A DNA stretch of 64,000 bases, taken from assembly GCA_009701885.1 (NCBI GenBank), contig WLJH01000019.1, forward strand, positions 1 to 64,000, in the 5' to 3' direction. The notes under the pieces were generated by a model, which did no database searches, was not told where the DNA came from, and saw only the letters and a list, made by a program, of their open reading frames with translations. Made by a program: the position numbers and the translations under genes. The stretch's first letter is position 1. Each line of letters opens with the position of its first letter. This DNA is from Actinomycetota bacterium. Lineage in GTDB: Bacteria; Actinomycetota; Actinomycetes; Propionibacteriales; Nocardioidaceae. Shown here in pieces: positions 36,154 to 44,243 of this stretch.

Positions 36154-37737
36154 ATGAGCACCGGGAACCCAGCACGGAGCCACTACGACGTCGTGGTCGT
36201 CGGCGGCGGTCACAACGGCCTGGTGGCCGCGGCGTACCTCGCCCGGGCCGGGGTCTCCACCCTCCTGCTCGAGCGGCTCGACCACACCGGCGGCGCGGCC
36301 ATCTCCGCGCAGGCGTTCCGGGGCCACCCCGTGCGGCTCTCGCGCTACTCCTACCTCGTCTCGCTCATGCCCGACGAGCTGATGGCCGACCTCGACCTGG
36401 ACGTCACGCTCGTCTCGCGGCGCACCGCCTCCCACACCCCGACGCTGCGCGACGGTGTGCCCGGCGGCCTGCACGTCGAGCGACCCGAGGGTGCCCGGAC
36501 GCGCGAGTCCTTCGCGGCGCTGACGGGCGGTGAGGAGGAGTACGCCGCGTGGCAGCGCTTCTACACCGAGGTCGGGACCCTCGCCGAGGCGCTGGCGCCG
36601 ACCTTCCTGCAGCCGCTGCCCAGCGAGGCCGACCTGCGCGGCCAGGTGGACCCGGTGATCTGGCGCGACCTCGTCGAGCGTCCCCTGGGCGAGGCCGTGG
36701 AGCGACGCTTCCGCGACGACACCGTTCGCGGCGTGGTCGCGACCGACGCGCTCATCGGCACCTTCGCCTCCCTGCACGACCCGTCGCTGGTGCAGAACCG
36801 CTGCTTCCTCTACCACCTGGTCGGCAACGGCAACGGGGAGTGGCGGGTGCCCGTGGGCGGCATGGGCGCGGTGACCGACGGGCTGCTGCGCGCGGCGACC
36901 GCCGCCGGGGCCGAGGTCCTGACCGGGGCCGGTGTCTCGGCCATCACGCCAGGCGTCGACGGGGCGGAGGTGACCTGGCACGGCCCCTCCGGGACCCGGT
37001 CGGTGACCGCCGGCCGGGTGCTCTCCGGGGTGGCCCCGTGGGTGCTGCGGATCCTCCTGGGTGAGGGCGAGGCCCCGGAGAAGCCGGTCGGTGCCCAGCT
37101 GAAGATCAACCTGCTGCTGGAGCGCCTGCCCCGGCTCCGCTCGGGCGTGGACCCCTCCGAGGCCTTCGCCGGCACCCTCCACCTCGGCGAGGACTACTCC
37201 GAGGTCGAGCGGGCGTACGCCGAGGCGGCGGCCGGTCAGGTGCCGACCACGATGCCGGGCGAGGTCTACTGCCACTCGCTGACCGACCCCTCGATCCTGG
37301 GCGACGCCCCGGACGGCACGCACACGCTGACCTACTTCGGGCTGCACACGCCCTCCACGCTCTTCGACGACCCGACGACCCGCGAGGAGCGCAAGGCCCT
37401 GGCCGTCGAGCGGGCGCTGGCCGAGCTCGACCGGCACCTGGTCGACCCGATCGCCTCCGTCGTGGCCACCGACGCCGACGGCCGGCCCTGCATCGAGGCG
37501 AAGATCCCCCAGGAGATCGAGGCCGACCTCGCCATGCCCGGCGGTCACATCTTCCACGGCGATCTCGAGTGGCCGTGGGCATCACCCCGTGCACTGCTCG
37601 ACTCCCCGGCGGCGCGCTGGGGCGTGCAGACCGACCACGAGCGTGTCCTGCTGTGCGGGTCGGGCGCGCGTCGCGGCGGCGCGGTCTCGGGGTTGGGCGG
37701 CCACAACGCCGCGCAGGCGGTGCTCGAGTCGATGTGA
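36154..37737 (+). CDS. FAD-dependent oxidoreductase, phytoene-dehydrogenase/PYROXD2-like
   Basis: A 527-residue flavoprotein. The N-terminal Rossmann motif is VVVVGGGHNGLVAAAYLARAG, ending in the acidic residue of LLLERLDHTGG; the C-terminal FAD-contact segment is LLCGSGARRGGAVSGLGGHNAAQ. The family contains carotenoid desaturases/ketolases and PYROXD2. No carotenoid genes are near, so a PYROXD2-like oxidoreductase of unknown substrate is the safer call. The gene is monocistronic, diverging from the MASE1-like kinase and ahead of tRNA-Lys. Confidence 0.88.
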   Translation: MSTGNPARSHYDVVVVGGGHNGLVAAAYLARAGVSTLLLERLDHTGGAAISAQAFRGHPVRLSRYSYLVSLMPDELMADLDLDVTLVSRRTASHTPTLRDGVPGGLHVERPEGARTRESFAALTGGEEEYAAWQRFYTEVGTLAEALAPTFLQPLPSEADLRGQVDPVIWRDLVERPLGEAVERRFRDDTVRGVVATDALIGTFASLHDPSLVQNRCFLYHLVGNGNGEWRVPVGGMGAVTDGLLRAATAAGAEVLTGAGVSAITPGVDGAEVTWHGPSGTRSVTAGRVLSGVAPWVLRILLGEGEAPEKPVGAQLKINLLLERLPRLRSGVDPSEAFAGTLHLGEDYSEVERAYAEAAAGQVPTTMPGEVYCHSLTDPSILGDAPDGTHTLTYFGLHTPSTLFDDPTTREERKALAVERALAELDRHLVDPIASVVATDADGRPCIEAKIPQEIEADLAMPGGHIFHGDLEWPWASPRALLDSPAARWGVQTDHERVLLCGSGARRGGAVSGLGGHNAAQAVLESM

Positions 37738-37814
37738 CCACCGCCGCGCCTTCGTCGGCCGCTGTCGATTTCTCGCCGAGGCCGCCCGCTGGTAACGTTC
37801 ACGTCGCTTCACCG

Positions 37815-37891
<77 letters not shown>

Positions 37892-37895
37892 CCGC

Positions 37896-37924
37896 AGAGC
37901 CCCAGGTCGACGACCTGGGGCTCT
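37896..37924 (+). terminator. Terminator after tRNA-Lys
   Basis: Hairpin AGAGCCCCAGG...CCTGGGGCTCT (11 bp or more) with a 7-nt loop, 4 nt after the tRNA CCA. Confidence 0.85.
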
Positions 37925-38124
37925 CGCCGTTCCCGGGCCCTCCCGGGCCTGGCTCCCGTGGCCGATCGCCACCGGTCCGGACCGCTGCGGTCCACGGCGC
38001 TGTTCCGGCCCCCCGGGCAGCACGGCTGTGCTGCACTGGTGCGTGGGAGCAGGTGCGTGGCCGGGTCGCGCACCGAGGAGGTCGCGCGGTGGGAGCCGCA
38101 CGGCCCAGGAGGGAGAGGTCCGTC

Positions 38125-38496
38125 ATGGATCCGACGTTGTACGACCACCTCGGCGGGCGCGACGCCATCGAGCTCGCCGTGCGCGGGCTCTACGCCCGCC
38201 TGCTCGAGGACCCCGGGATCGCGCCGGTCTTCGACGGGGTGGACCTCCTGCGGCTGCGCAGCCACATGACCTCTTTCCTGTCCGCGGCCCTGGGCTCGGG
38301 ACTGGTCCACGTCGGCCGCGACCTGCACGAGGCGCACGCGGGACTGCACATCACCGACGCCATGTTCGACGCGACGGTCGCCCACCTCGTCGACGTCCTG
38401 GAGTCGCTCGAGGTCGCCGACGAGCTCGTCACCCGGGTGCTGGCCACGATCGCGCCGCTGCGCCTGCAGGTCGTGCACGGCAGCGCGCTCGTCTGA
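38125..38496 (+). CDS. Group I truncated haemoglobin (GlbN-like)
   Basis: A 123-residue 2-on-2 globin. It begins MDPTLYDHLGGRDAIELAVRGLY, has DPGIAPVFDGVDLLRLRSHMTSFLSAALG, and carries the proximal-His region GRDLHEAHAGLHITDAMFD. A pre-A extension is lacking. GlbN-type proteins detoxify NO or carry O2. The ATG at 38125 has a very strong AGGAGGGAGAGG just upstream. With the GlbO gene at 13.8 kb, the window encodes both major actinobacterial trHb types. Confidence 0.9.
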   Translation: MDPTLYDHLGGRDAIELAVRGLYARLLEDPGIAPVFDGVDLLRLRSHMTSFLSAALGSGLVHVGRDLHEAHAGLHITDAMFDATVAHLVDVLESLEVADELVTRVLATIAPLRLQVVHGSALV

Positions 38497-38560
38497 GCCC
38501 GGGCCCGGGCCCGGACCGAGGGGTGGCCCGGCGTCGTACGCCGCCGGGCAGACTGGCCGC

Positions 38561-38956
38561 GTGACCCTCGTACGCACCCTCACCCGGCTCGCCCTCGGCT
38601 CCGCGATGGTCTTCGCGGGCACCGCGCACCTCACCTTCGCGCGCGCGGAGTTCCAGGCCCAGGTGCCGGACTGGTTCCCGGTCGAGGAGGACCTGACCGT
38701 CCTCGGCTCCGGCGTCGTCGAGATCGGCCTGGGTGCTGCTCTCATCGCCGCGCCGCGGGCCCGCCGTCCGCTCGTCGGAGGCTTGCTGGCGGCCTTCTTC
38801 GTGGCCATCTTCCCCGGCAACGTCGCGCAGTACGTCGAGGGCACCGACGCCTTCGGCCTCGACACCGACACCAAGCGGCTCGTGCGGCTGTTCTTCCAGC
38901 CGGTGCTCGTGGTCCTGGCCCTGTGGACCGGCGAGACGCTGCGCAGCCGGCGCTGA
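38561..38956 (+). CDS. DoxX family membrane protein
   Basis: A 131-residue protein with four hydrophobic segments: LTRLALGSAMVFAGTAHL, VLGSGVVEIGLGAALIAAP, LVGGLLAAFFVAIFPGNVAQY and FFQPVLVVLALWTG. The FAGTAHLTFARAEFQAQVPDWFP segment is typical of DoxX-like proteins. The family links to membrane redox and quinone processes, but the biochemical role is unclear. The start is GTG at 38561. It follows the globin gene by 64 nt and may be co-transcribed. Confidence 0.85.
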   Translation: MTLVRTLTRLALGSAMVFAGTAHLTFARAEFQAQVPDWFPVEEDLTVLGSGVVEIGLGAALIAAPRARRPLVGGLLAAFFVAIFPGNVAQYVEGTDAFGLDTDTKRLVRLFFQPVLVVLALWTGETLRSRR

Positions 38957-38990
38957 CGGCCGCAGCGTCGGCGGGCGGGGTCGGGGGCGC

Positions 38991-39353
38991 TCAGCCGCGC
39001 CGGGGACGGACGGCCCGCGTGACCAGTCCGGTGGCGGCGTACAACGTGCGGAGCGTGTCGCCGTCGGGCGGCTGCGCGGGCGACCGGAACGACCGGGCCT
39101 CGACGACCAGGCCGCCGTCGACGGTGGCGCCGAGGTAGGACAGGAAGCCGGCGTCGTCGCGGACCGGGGCCCAGCCCAGGGAGGCCAGCGACTGGCACGC
39201 GTGGTCCCACGCCGCGACGTGCAGCGAGCTGCCGTCGAGCAGCACGTCGTCCTCGGGCCGGGGGCAGACGACCAGGCCGTAGCCGCTCGCGGGGTCGAGG
39301 TGCGCGGTGTGGAAGGAGTCCAGCGACATCGAGGGCAGCACGGCCGGCCTCAC
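38991..39353 (-). CDS. Hypothetical protein, coupled to the upstream CxxC protein
   Basis: A 120-residue protein of no recognised family. It contains SGYGLVVCPRPEDDVLLDGSS, WDHACQSLASLGWAPVRDDAGFLSYLGATVDGG and a C-terminal TLYAATGLVTRAVRPRRG. It is soluble with no signal. The GTG at 39353 overlaps the TGA of the preceding gene (GTGA) and is preferred over the internal ATG at 39329; the coupling implies a functional pair. Confidence 0.6.
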   Translation of the reverse strand: MRPAVLPSMSLDSFHTAHLDPASGYGLVVCPRPEDDVLLDGSSLHVAAWDHACQSLASLGWAPVRDDAGFLSYLGATVDGGLVVEARSFRSPAQPPDGDTLRTLYAATGLVTRAVRPRRG

Positions 39354-39799
39354 GCGACCTGGAAGAAGCCGGCGTCGCCCAGCAGGTCGGCGCACCGCCC
39401 GCACAGCCGGACGTCCTCGGCCCAGGGGTCCTCGGCGGAGCGGCCGCGACGACCCTCGACGACCGCGCGGACGGGCTCGACGTGGTGGGTGGAGCTGCAC
39501 CAGCCGCGGACCTCGCGGGCGGCCTGCACGGTCTGCTCGGGCTGGGGGCGACGCGGCGGGGCGACGTCGCACACGTCGACGACCGTCGCGCTGCCCCGCA
39601 GGGTGCGGCCGTCGACGCGGGAGGCCAGGCCGTGGGCGACGAGCGCGTCGGCGACCTCGGCGGAGCGGACGGTGAAGTCGAAGCCACCTCGGGCCGAGCG
39701 GTGCGCGTGGGCGAGCACGGCGGCGTCGATCCAGGTGCCGCCGGCCCAGGCACCGGACACCTCGACGGTGCGGGTGGCCATCGTGACCGTGCTGCTCAT
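39350..39799 (-). CDS. Hypothetical protein with a CxxC pair
   Basis: A 149-residue soluble protein of unrecognised family. The N-terminal half resembles a substituted ligand-binding sheet (TRTVEVSGAWAGGTWIDAAVLAHAHRS). The C-terminal half has WCSSTHHVEP and a CGRC knuckle in VRLCGRCADLLGDAGFF that could bind metal. GGAGGGAGG precedes the ATG at 39799. It is the first gene of a two-gene coupled operon. Confidence 0.62.
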   Translation of the reverse strand: MSSTVTMATRTVEVSGAWAGGTWIDAAVLAHAHRSARGGFDFTVRSAEVADALVAHGLASRVDGRTLRGSATVVDVCDVAPPRRPQPEQTVQAAREVRGWCSSTHHVEPVRAVVEGRRGRSAEDPWAEDVRLCGRCADLLGDAGFFQVA

Positions 39800-39883
39800 C
39801 GCGGGCCTCCCTCCAGGCGCTGGTGCGGTGTGCTCGGACCAACGAGCGCCGCACCGGGAGGTCACGCCCCGGTGGTGCAGGCC

Positions 39884-40065
39884 TCAGCCGGTGGTCCGGA
39901 CCAGCTCCACGACCCGTCGCGCTAGCTCGGGCCCGCGGTCCTCCTGCACGAAGGGGCTGCCCACGAGCCGCGCGTGCGGCTGGACCCGCGCTGCGGGGAC
40001 ACGGGCGATCAGTCGGGCCTGGAGCGAACGGCGCGGCGTACGCCGCGCGCTCGGCCGGCGAGGGC
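39884..40065 (-). pseudogene. Decayed 3' fragment of an alpha/beta-hydrolase (haloalkane-dehalogenase-like)
   Basis: One frame reads AERAAYAAPF, the cap-to-core segment of dehalogenase-like hydrolases. A shifted frame then reads QPHARLVGSPFVQEDRGPEL and ARRVVELV, resembling the C-terminal catalytic-His region (normally GHFLQED; here the His is lost). Both segments are in order on the minus strand but out of frame, and nothing upstream resembles the rest of the enzyme. This looks like a truncated, frameshifted remnant. The rest of 40066-40179 holds no gene. Confidence 0.5.
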
Positions 40066-40179
40066 CGGGCGACGGCGCGGGAGCCGGTTTGCTCAAGGAA
40101 GCCTCAAGATTGCCGCACGACGGCTCAAGGTCTCCCCAAGTCCCTTCCCAGGGTCGCCGACCACTGTCACGGTCCTCCC

Positions 40180-41358
40180 ATGGTCCTTCGCAGCCTCCTC
40201 GCCACCACTGCCGTCGCCGGCATCCTCGTCGGCGGCCTCGTGGCCGGCGCCACCGCGGCCGACGCCGCGCCGAGCGGCAGCAGCCAGGGCAACTGCCCCG
40301 ACGCCCGTCCGGTCCCGGGCAAGTCCGACTCCCTGCTCGTCGAGGCACCCGTCGGCCAGGTGATCACGGGCTACTGCGTGAAGTCCGCCGGGCTGAAGGG
40401 CACCACCGGCGCCCCGGAGACCGTCGTCCTCGCGACCCCCGTGAGCTCCCTGGTGCTGCGGCACACCGAGGGGGGCAACCTCACGCACTACACCCTCTTC
40501 ACCGCGCCGGTCGCGACGGAGCCCGAGGAGCCCACCGACCCGGAGGAGCCGCCCGTCGGCCCGACCGACCCCGAGGAGCCGGTCGACCCGGAGACGCCCG
40601 AGGAGCCGGTCGACCCGGAGACGCCCGAGGAGCCGGTCGAGGAGCCCGAGGAGCCCGAGAGCACCCCGAACCCGCCGGTGACCACGCCGGGTGGCGGCTT
40701 CGACTGGGACTGGACCTACGAGACCCCGGGCTGCGACGGCCTGGTCGTGGCCTACCCGAGCAACATCCCCGACGGCCAGTCCAACGACGTCAACATCCGC
40801 CTCATGACCGACCAGGGTGAGATCACCCTCAACTACCACCTGGACCAGGGCACCTGGTCGGGCACGACCGCCTTCGTCTACAGCCAGCACCGCCTGTGGC
40901 CGGCCGACGTCGCGTCGTACACCGTGGTCTGGACCCAGGTCGGCGGCACCAACTACCACTGGCAGGGCGCCGTCGAGTGCGCCCTCGGCGAGCCGTCGCC
41001 GACGACCGGCGCCCGCAACGGGTACGCCGTCGTCAAGCCCGGCGCCGGGGATGGCGGCACCGGCACCGTGCCCGGCCAGCCCACTGCAGACCTCGTGACC
41101 GGCTACCGGACCGGCACCACCACGCTGTCCCGCGGCCAGCGGCTCGGCGCCGACACGATCGTCGTGACGGGCCTCGAGGGCCGGACCCTGGAGCTGCAGC
41201 GCCTGCGGAAGGGCGCCTGGAGCACCGTCGGCACCGTCGCCACCGCGGACGGCACCGCCACCGTGACCTACCCGAAGCAGGCCAAGCGCGGCACCGTCGG
41301 CTACCGCCTCGTCGCCGGCGACTGGACCAGCGAGGTCCTCACCGTCCGGGTCCGCTGA
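40180..41358 (+). CDS. Secreted protein with acidic Pro/Glu repeat linker
   Basis: A 392-residue exported protein. The signal peptide is MVLRSLLATTAVAGILVGGLVAGATAADA. Residues 30-110 form a small domain with two Cys. Residues about 112-165 are a Glu/Pro/Thr-rich linker built from repeats of EEPVDPETP. Residues 170-275 form a second domain with paired Cys (ETPGCDGL, AVECALGE) and many aromatics. The last 75 residues form a beta domain (TLELQRLRKGAWSTVGTVATADGTA) like those in surface adhesins. The function is unknown; an extracellular or wall-associated location is likely. No Shine-Dalgarno is obvious. A double hairpin follows. Confidence 0.78.
   Translation: MVLRSLLATTAVAGILVGGLVAGATAADAAPSGSSQGNCPDARPVPGKSDSLLVEAPVGQVITGYCVKSAGLKGTTGAPETVVLATPVSSLVLRHTEGGNLTHYTLFTAPVATEPEEPTDPEEPPVGPTDPEEPVDPETPEEPVDPETPEEPVEEPEEPESTPNPPVTTPGGGFDWDWTYETPGCDGLVVAYPSNIPDGQSNDVNIRLMTDQGEITLNYHLDQGTWSGTTAFVYSQHRLWPADVASYTVVWTQVGGTNYHWQGAVECALGEPSPTTGARNGYAVVKPGAGDGGTGTVPGQPTADLVTGYRTGTTTLSRGQRLGADTIVVTGLEGRTLELQRLRKGAWSTVGTVATADGTATVTYPKQAKRGTVGYRLVAGDWTSEVLTVRVR
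40573..40640 (+). repeat. 27-bp tandem repeat in the secreted-protein linker
   Basis: Two exact 27-bp units (40573-40599 and 40600-40626, GAGGAGCCGGTCGACCCGGA...) and a partial third encode EEPVDPETP. Copy number is likely variable between strains. Confidence 0.8.
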
Positions 41359-41365
41359 CCGACCT

Positions 41366-41393
41366 TCCCGCGCCCCGTGGGGGCGGCGCGGGA
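41366..41393 (+). terminator. Terminator hairpin after the secreted protein gene
   Basis: TCCCGCGCC pairs with GGCGCGGGA across a 10-nt loop, just after the stop at 41358. Confidence 0.6.
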
Positions 41394-41426
41394 GCACGAC
41401 GCACCTCTGGGGAGGGAGTGCGCCGG

Positions 41427-41466
41427 ACCGCGCCCCGGGCGACCACCGTGTCGTCCGGGGCGCGGT
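41427..41466. terminator. Strong bidirectional terminator between convergent genes
   Basis: Seventeen contiguous pairs (41427-41443 with 41450-41466, one G-U) around the loop CACCGT, between the secreted protein and the GroES-like gene. Confidence 0.85.
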
Positions 41467-41517
41467 GGTGTCCGCGGGGCCGAGCCTGCCGACGGCGTAC
41501 GTCGGCGGCCGTCGCGG

Positions 41518-41841
41518 CTAGAGGTAGAGGCCGGTGGCCTGGTCGCCGACCCGCTCGGCGGCGACGGCGTGGACGTCGCGCTCGCGCATGACGACGTAGA
41601 GCTCGCCGTGGACCTCGACCTCGGACTTGTCGTCGGGCTCGAAGAGGACCCGGTCGCCGGCCTGCACGGCTCGGGCGTGCGGGCCGACCGCGACGACCCT
41701 GGCCCAGGCCAGGCGCCGGGCGCCCATGGCGGCGGTCGCGGGGATGACGATGCCGCCGGAGGAACGACGCTCCCCCGCCTCCTTGTCGACCTCGACGAGC
41801 ACGCGGTCGTGCAGCATCTTGATCGGGGTGCCGTCACCCAC
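41518..41841 (-). CDS. Stand-alone GroES-like co-chaperone (Cpn10 fold)
   Basis: A 107-residue Cpn10-fold protein: PIKMLHDRVLVEVDKEAGERRSSGGIVIPATA, VVAVGPHARAVQAGDRVLFEPDDKSEVEVHGELYVVMRERDVHAV. The mobile-loop Gly-Gly-Ile-Val-Ile is kept, but the order and length differ from canonical GroES, and no groEL is present. It is likely a divergent co-chaperone paralogue. The GTG at 41841 follows the DUF3618 stop by 9 nt, so the two are co-transcribed. Confidence 0.82.
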   Translation of the reverse strand: MGDGTPIKMLHDRVLVEVDKEAGERRSSGGIVIPATAAMGARRLAWARVVAVGPHARAVQAGDRVLFEPDDKSEVEVHGELYVVMRERDVHAVAAERVGDQATGLYL

Positions 41842-41850
41842 GGCGCAGCC

Positions 41851-42099
41851 CTAGCTCGTGATCTTGCGGACCAGCACGAACGCCGCGACCACCCCGGCGA
41901 CCGCACCCACGGTCTTGAGGATGTTGTCGGTGCGCGGCTGACCGGTCTGCACGTCGACGTAGTGCGCCTTGATCGTCCAGATCTCCCGTCCGACGATCGT
42001 CTTGGGGCTGGTGCGGTGCAGGAGCTGGTCGATGGTGCCCGCGAGGCGCTCGCGGGTCTCCTCGATCTCGCGCTCGAGGGCGCTGGGGTCCGGACTCAC
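41851..42099 (-). CDS. DUF3618 family protein
   Basis: An 82-residue protein with the DUF3618 signature ALEREIEETRERLAGTIDQLLHRTSPK, an amphipathic helix, then one membrane span at about 62-78 (TVGAVAGVVAAFVLVRK). The family is found with phage-holin-like or envelope proteins and has no firm function. The GTG at 42099 is preceded by TAGGTT at 7 nt. Divergent from bcp. Confidence 0.82.
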   Translation of the reverse strand: MSPDPSALEREIEETRERLAGTIDQLLHRTSPKTIVGREIWTIKAHYVDVQTGQPRTDNILKTVGAVAGVVAAFVLVRKITS

Positions 42100-42106
42100 G
42101 CGCAGC

Positions 42107-42155
42107 AACCTACCAACCCCGGCGCCCCTGCCCGGGTGGTGTCCTTGGCTAAGGT
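42107..42155. promoter_or_regulatory. Back-to-back leaderless promoters of the DUF3618 and bcp genes
   Basis: TAGGTT (minus, 42107-42112) and TAAGGT (plus, 42150-42155) point away from each other, each 7 nt from its start codon. The whole control region is only 63 nt. Confidence 0.6.
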
Positions 42156-42162
42156 CACGCGC

Positions 42163-42642
42163 ATGAGCGAGACCCCCCGCCTGAGCCCTGGCGACACCGC
42201 CCCCGACTTCACCCTCACGGATGACACCGGCAGCGACGTCAGCCTGTCCTCGCTGCGCGGCCGCAAGGTGATCGTCTACTTCTACCCGGCGGCGATGACC
42301 CCCGGCTGCACCAAGCAGGCCTGCGACTTCACCGACTCGCTGGAGTCGCTGCAGGCCGCCGGCTACGAGGTGCTCGGCATCTCCCCCGACAAGCCGGAGA
42401 AGCTGGGCAAGTTCCGCGAGAAGGAGTCGCTGGGCATCCGGCTGCTCTCCGACCCCGACCGCGAGGTCATGACGGCCTACGGCGCGTTCGGCGAGAAGAA
42501 GATGTACGGCAAGGTCGTCCAGGGCGTCATCCGCTCCACCTTCGTCGTCGACGAGGAGGGGGCGATCGAGGTCGCGCAGTACAACGTCAAGGCCACCGGC
42601 CACGTCGCCAAGCTGCGCAAGGACCTCGGGCTCGACGCCTGA
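42163..42642 (+). CDS. bcp: Thioredoxin-dependent thiol peroxidase (Bcp/PrxQ)
   Basis: A 159-residue peroxiredoxin of the Bcp/PrxQ class that reduces peroxides with thioredoxin. Peroxidatic Cys lies in YFYPAAMTPGCTKQACDFTD, with the resolving Cys five residues later (CTKQAC), the atypical 2-Cys arrangement. The fold is complete (VIRSTFVVDEEGAIEVAQYNVKATGH). The usual KD before TPGC is replaced by AM. Confidence 0.94.
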   Translation: MSETPRLSPGDTAPDFTLTDDTGSDVSLSSLRGRKVIVYFYPAAMTPGCTKQACDFTDSLESLQAAGYEVLGISPDKPEKLGKFREKESLGIRLLSDPDREVMTAYGAFGEKKMYGKVVQGVIRSTFVVDEEGAIEVAQYNVKATGHVAKLRKDLGLDA

Positions 42643-42682
42643 GCCGACCCCGCGAGGGGCGGGCCCGGGCTAGCGTGGTCGG

Positions 42683-43597
42683 GTGCGCCGCACGCTGACC
42701 CGGCACCCGCACCCTCCGGTACGCCAATGGGCGGCTGCCGCGCTGTCCGTGGCCGCCCTGGCGCTGGTGGCGGCCGGGTGCGGCGGCGACGGGACCGAGG
42801 CGCCCGCCGCGACCGGCTCCAGCAGCGCGCCCGACGTCGTGCCCCACCCCGACCGCCTGGTCCTGCACCTCGACCAGAACCGCATCCTCCGCCTCGGCCG
42901 GACCATCACCGTGCAGGTCCTCGACGACGCCGAGGGCCCCGTCACCGTGGCCCGGGCCGAGGTCTCCTCCGACCGCTTCGACCCGGTGACCTGGACCGGC
43001 GAGGAGACCTTCGAGCAGCAGCTGCAGCTCGAGCTCGCGCTGCCGCCGACCCGGTGCGGCTCGGGGTCGGACGCCGACGTGACCCTCACCTACCGGATCG
43101 GCGGGGGGCCCTGGGTCCGCTCCACCTCCACCGCCACCGACCTCTACGGCTCCGTGGGGCAGCTGATGGTCCGCGACTGCGCCGAGCACACCTTCGACGA
43201 GGCAGCGCGGCTGGAGCTCGGCCGGCACGAGGTGGTCGGGACCGGTCGTGGCTCGCGCTTCCTGCTGCCGGTGGGCATCCGCGCGACCGGTGAGCGCCCG
43301 GACGTCGCCTTCGCGGGGTTCGAGAGCACCGTGCTGTTCACGGTGGCCGGCACCCCGGGCCTCTTCCCCGACGTCGAGCCGCTGCGGCTGGAGGCCGGCG
43401 CGACCTACGAGGAGGTCCTGGAGATCACCCCGAGCCGGTGCGACGCGCACGCCCTGGCCGAGGACAAGGTGGGCACGCTGTTCCCCGTCCACCTCCTCGC
43501 ACCCGGGCTGCCGGAGGACGCGTCGTTCCACCTGCCGATCCCCGACGAGGTGCGCGGGGACCTGCGGGCCTTCTTCGCGCCCCACTGCGGGATCTGA
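42683..43597 (+). CDS. Putative lipoprotein, function unknown
   Basis: A 304-residue protein. A lipobox LVAAGCGG follows a hydrophobic signal (about 15-33), so the mature protein should be membrane-anchored at Cys33. The outside part is beta-rich with several Cys (CGSGSDADVTLTYRIGG, VRDCAEHTF, SRCDAHALAED, APHCGI) and two repeated-looking halves beginning near residues 60 and 180. No family is recognised. The GTG at 42683 is preceded by TAGCGT at 6 nt. Confidence 0.75.
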   Translation: MRRTLTRHPHPPVRQWAAAALSVAALALVAAGCGGDGTEAPAATGSSSAPDVVPHPDRLVLHLDQNRILRLGRTITVQVLDDAEGPVTVARAEVSSDRFDPVTWTGEETFEQQLQLELALPPTRCGSGSDADVTLTYRIGGGPWVRSTSTATDLYGSVGQLMVRDCAEHTFDEAARLELGRHEVVGTGRGSRFLLPVGIRATGERPDVAFAGFESTVLFTVAGTPGLFPDVEPLRLEAGATYEEVLEITPSRCDAHALAEDKVGTLFPVHLLAPGLPEDASFHLPIPDEVRGDLRAFFAPHCGI

Positions 43598-43629
43598 GCC
43601 GCAGCGTCCGCGGCACACCTCGGCCCGGA

Positions 43630-44178
43630 TCAGTCGGTCGCCAGCCGGGCGTGCAGGTGCTCGTCGTGGAACCGGCCGTCGGCGTACCGGTAGGACTCGC
43701 GCAGCGTCCCCTCCAGCAGGAAGCCCGCCCTGCGCGCGACCCCGCACGACGCCGGGTTCTCGACGGCGTGGAAGAGGTGCAGCCGCCGCAGCACCAGCGC
43801 CCCGAAGCCGTACGCCGCCGCCGACCGCACCGCGCTCGCCGCGACGCCTCGACCCCGGCCCCAGGGCGCCACCCAATAGCCGACCTCGGCGTCGCCCTGG
43901 TCCAGGTCGATCTTGAACAGCGACACCGCCCCGAGCACGTCGTCGGTGTGCGGGTCGGCCACGAGCCAGGACGCGTGCGTGCCGTCCCAGTCGTTGCGGC
44001 CCCGCGCCCACTCCTCGACCCCGGCCAGGGTGGTGGGGCCGGGGTTCCACAACGCAGTCCGCCCGTCGCCGAAGGCCTCCAGCACCCGTGCGTGGTCGTC
44101 CTCGCGCACCTCGCGCAGCAGCACCCCGTCACCGGGCACGCGCACCGGCGGCGCCGGCAGGACACCGTCGGCGCTCAT
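43630..44178 (-). CDS. GNAT family N-acetyltransferase (RimJ/RimL type)
   Basis: A 182-residue acetyl-CoA-dependent transferase. The acetyl-CoA pyrophosphate loop appears as APWGRGRGVAASAVRS, preceded by DAEVGYWV and followed by RRLHLFHAVENPASCGVARRAGFLLEGTLRES, the RimJ/RimL pattern. The target could be a ribosomal-protein N-terminus, an amino acid or a drug. The ATG at 44178 was chosen over the longer frame start at 44238. Convergent with the lipoprotein gene and divergent from the lipase gene. Confidence 0.85.
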   Translation of the reverse strand: MSADGVLPAPPVRVPGDGVLLREVREDDHARVLEAFGDGRTALWNPGPTTLAGVEEWARGRNDWDGTHASWLVADPHTDDVLGAVSLFKIDLDQGDAEVGYWVAPWGRGRGVAASAVRSAAAYGFGALVLRRLHLFHAVENPASCGVARRAGFLLEGTLRESYRYADGRFHDEHLHARLATD

Positions 44179-44243
44179 CGCCGGGCCTGCTGCCGGTGGC
44201 GGACGACCGGCCGCACGGTCGGCCGGGTCTGCGACCATGCGGT

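Noticed and set aside
36061..37557. Minus-strand 498-residue frame opposite the FAD oxidoreductase
   Set aside because: Low-complexity His/Val/Gly-rich shadow; the plus-strand gene has full FAD motifs.
40519..40650. CRISPR-like or satellite repeat
   Set aside because: The periodicity is coding (27 bp, nine codons) within one open frame with no spacers.
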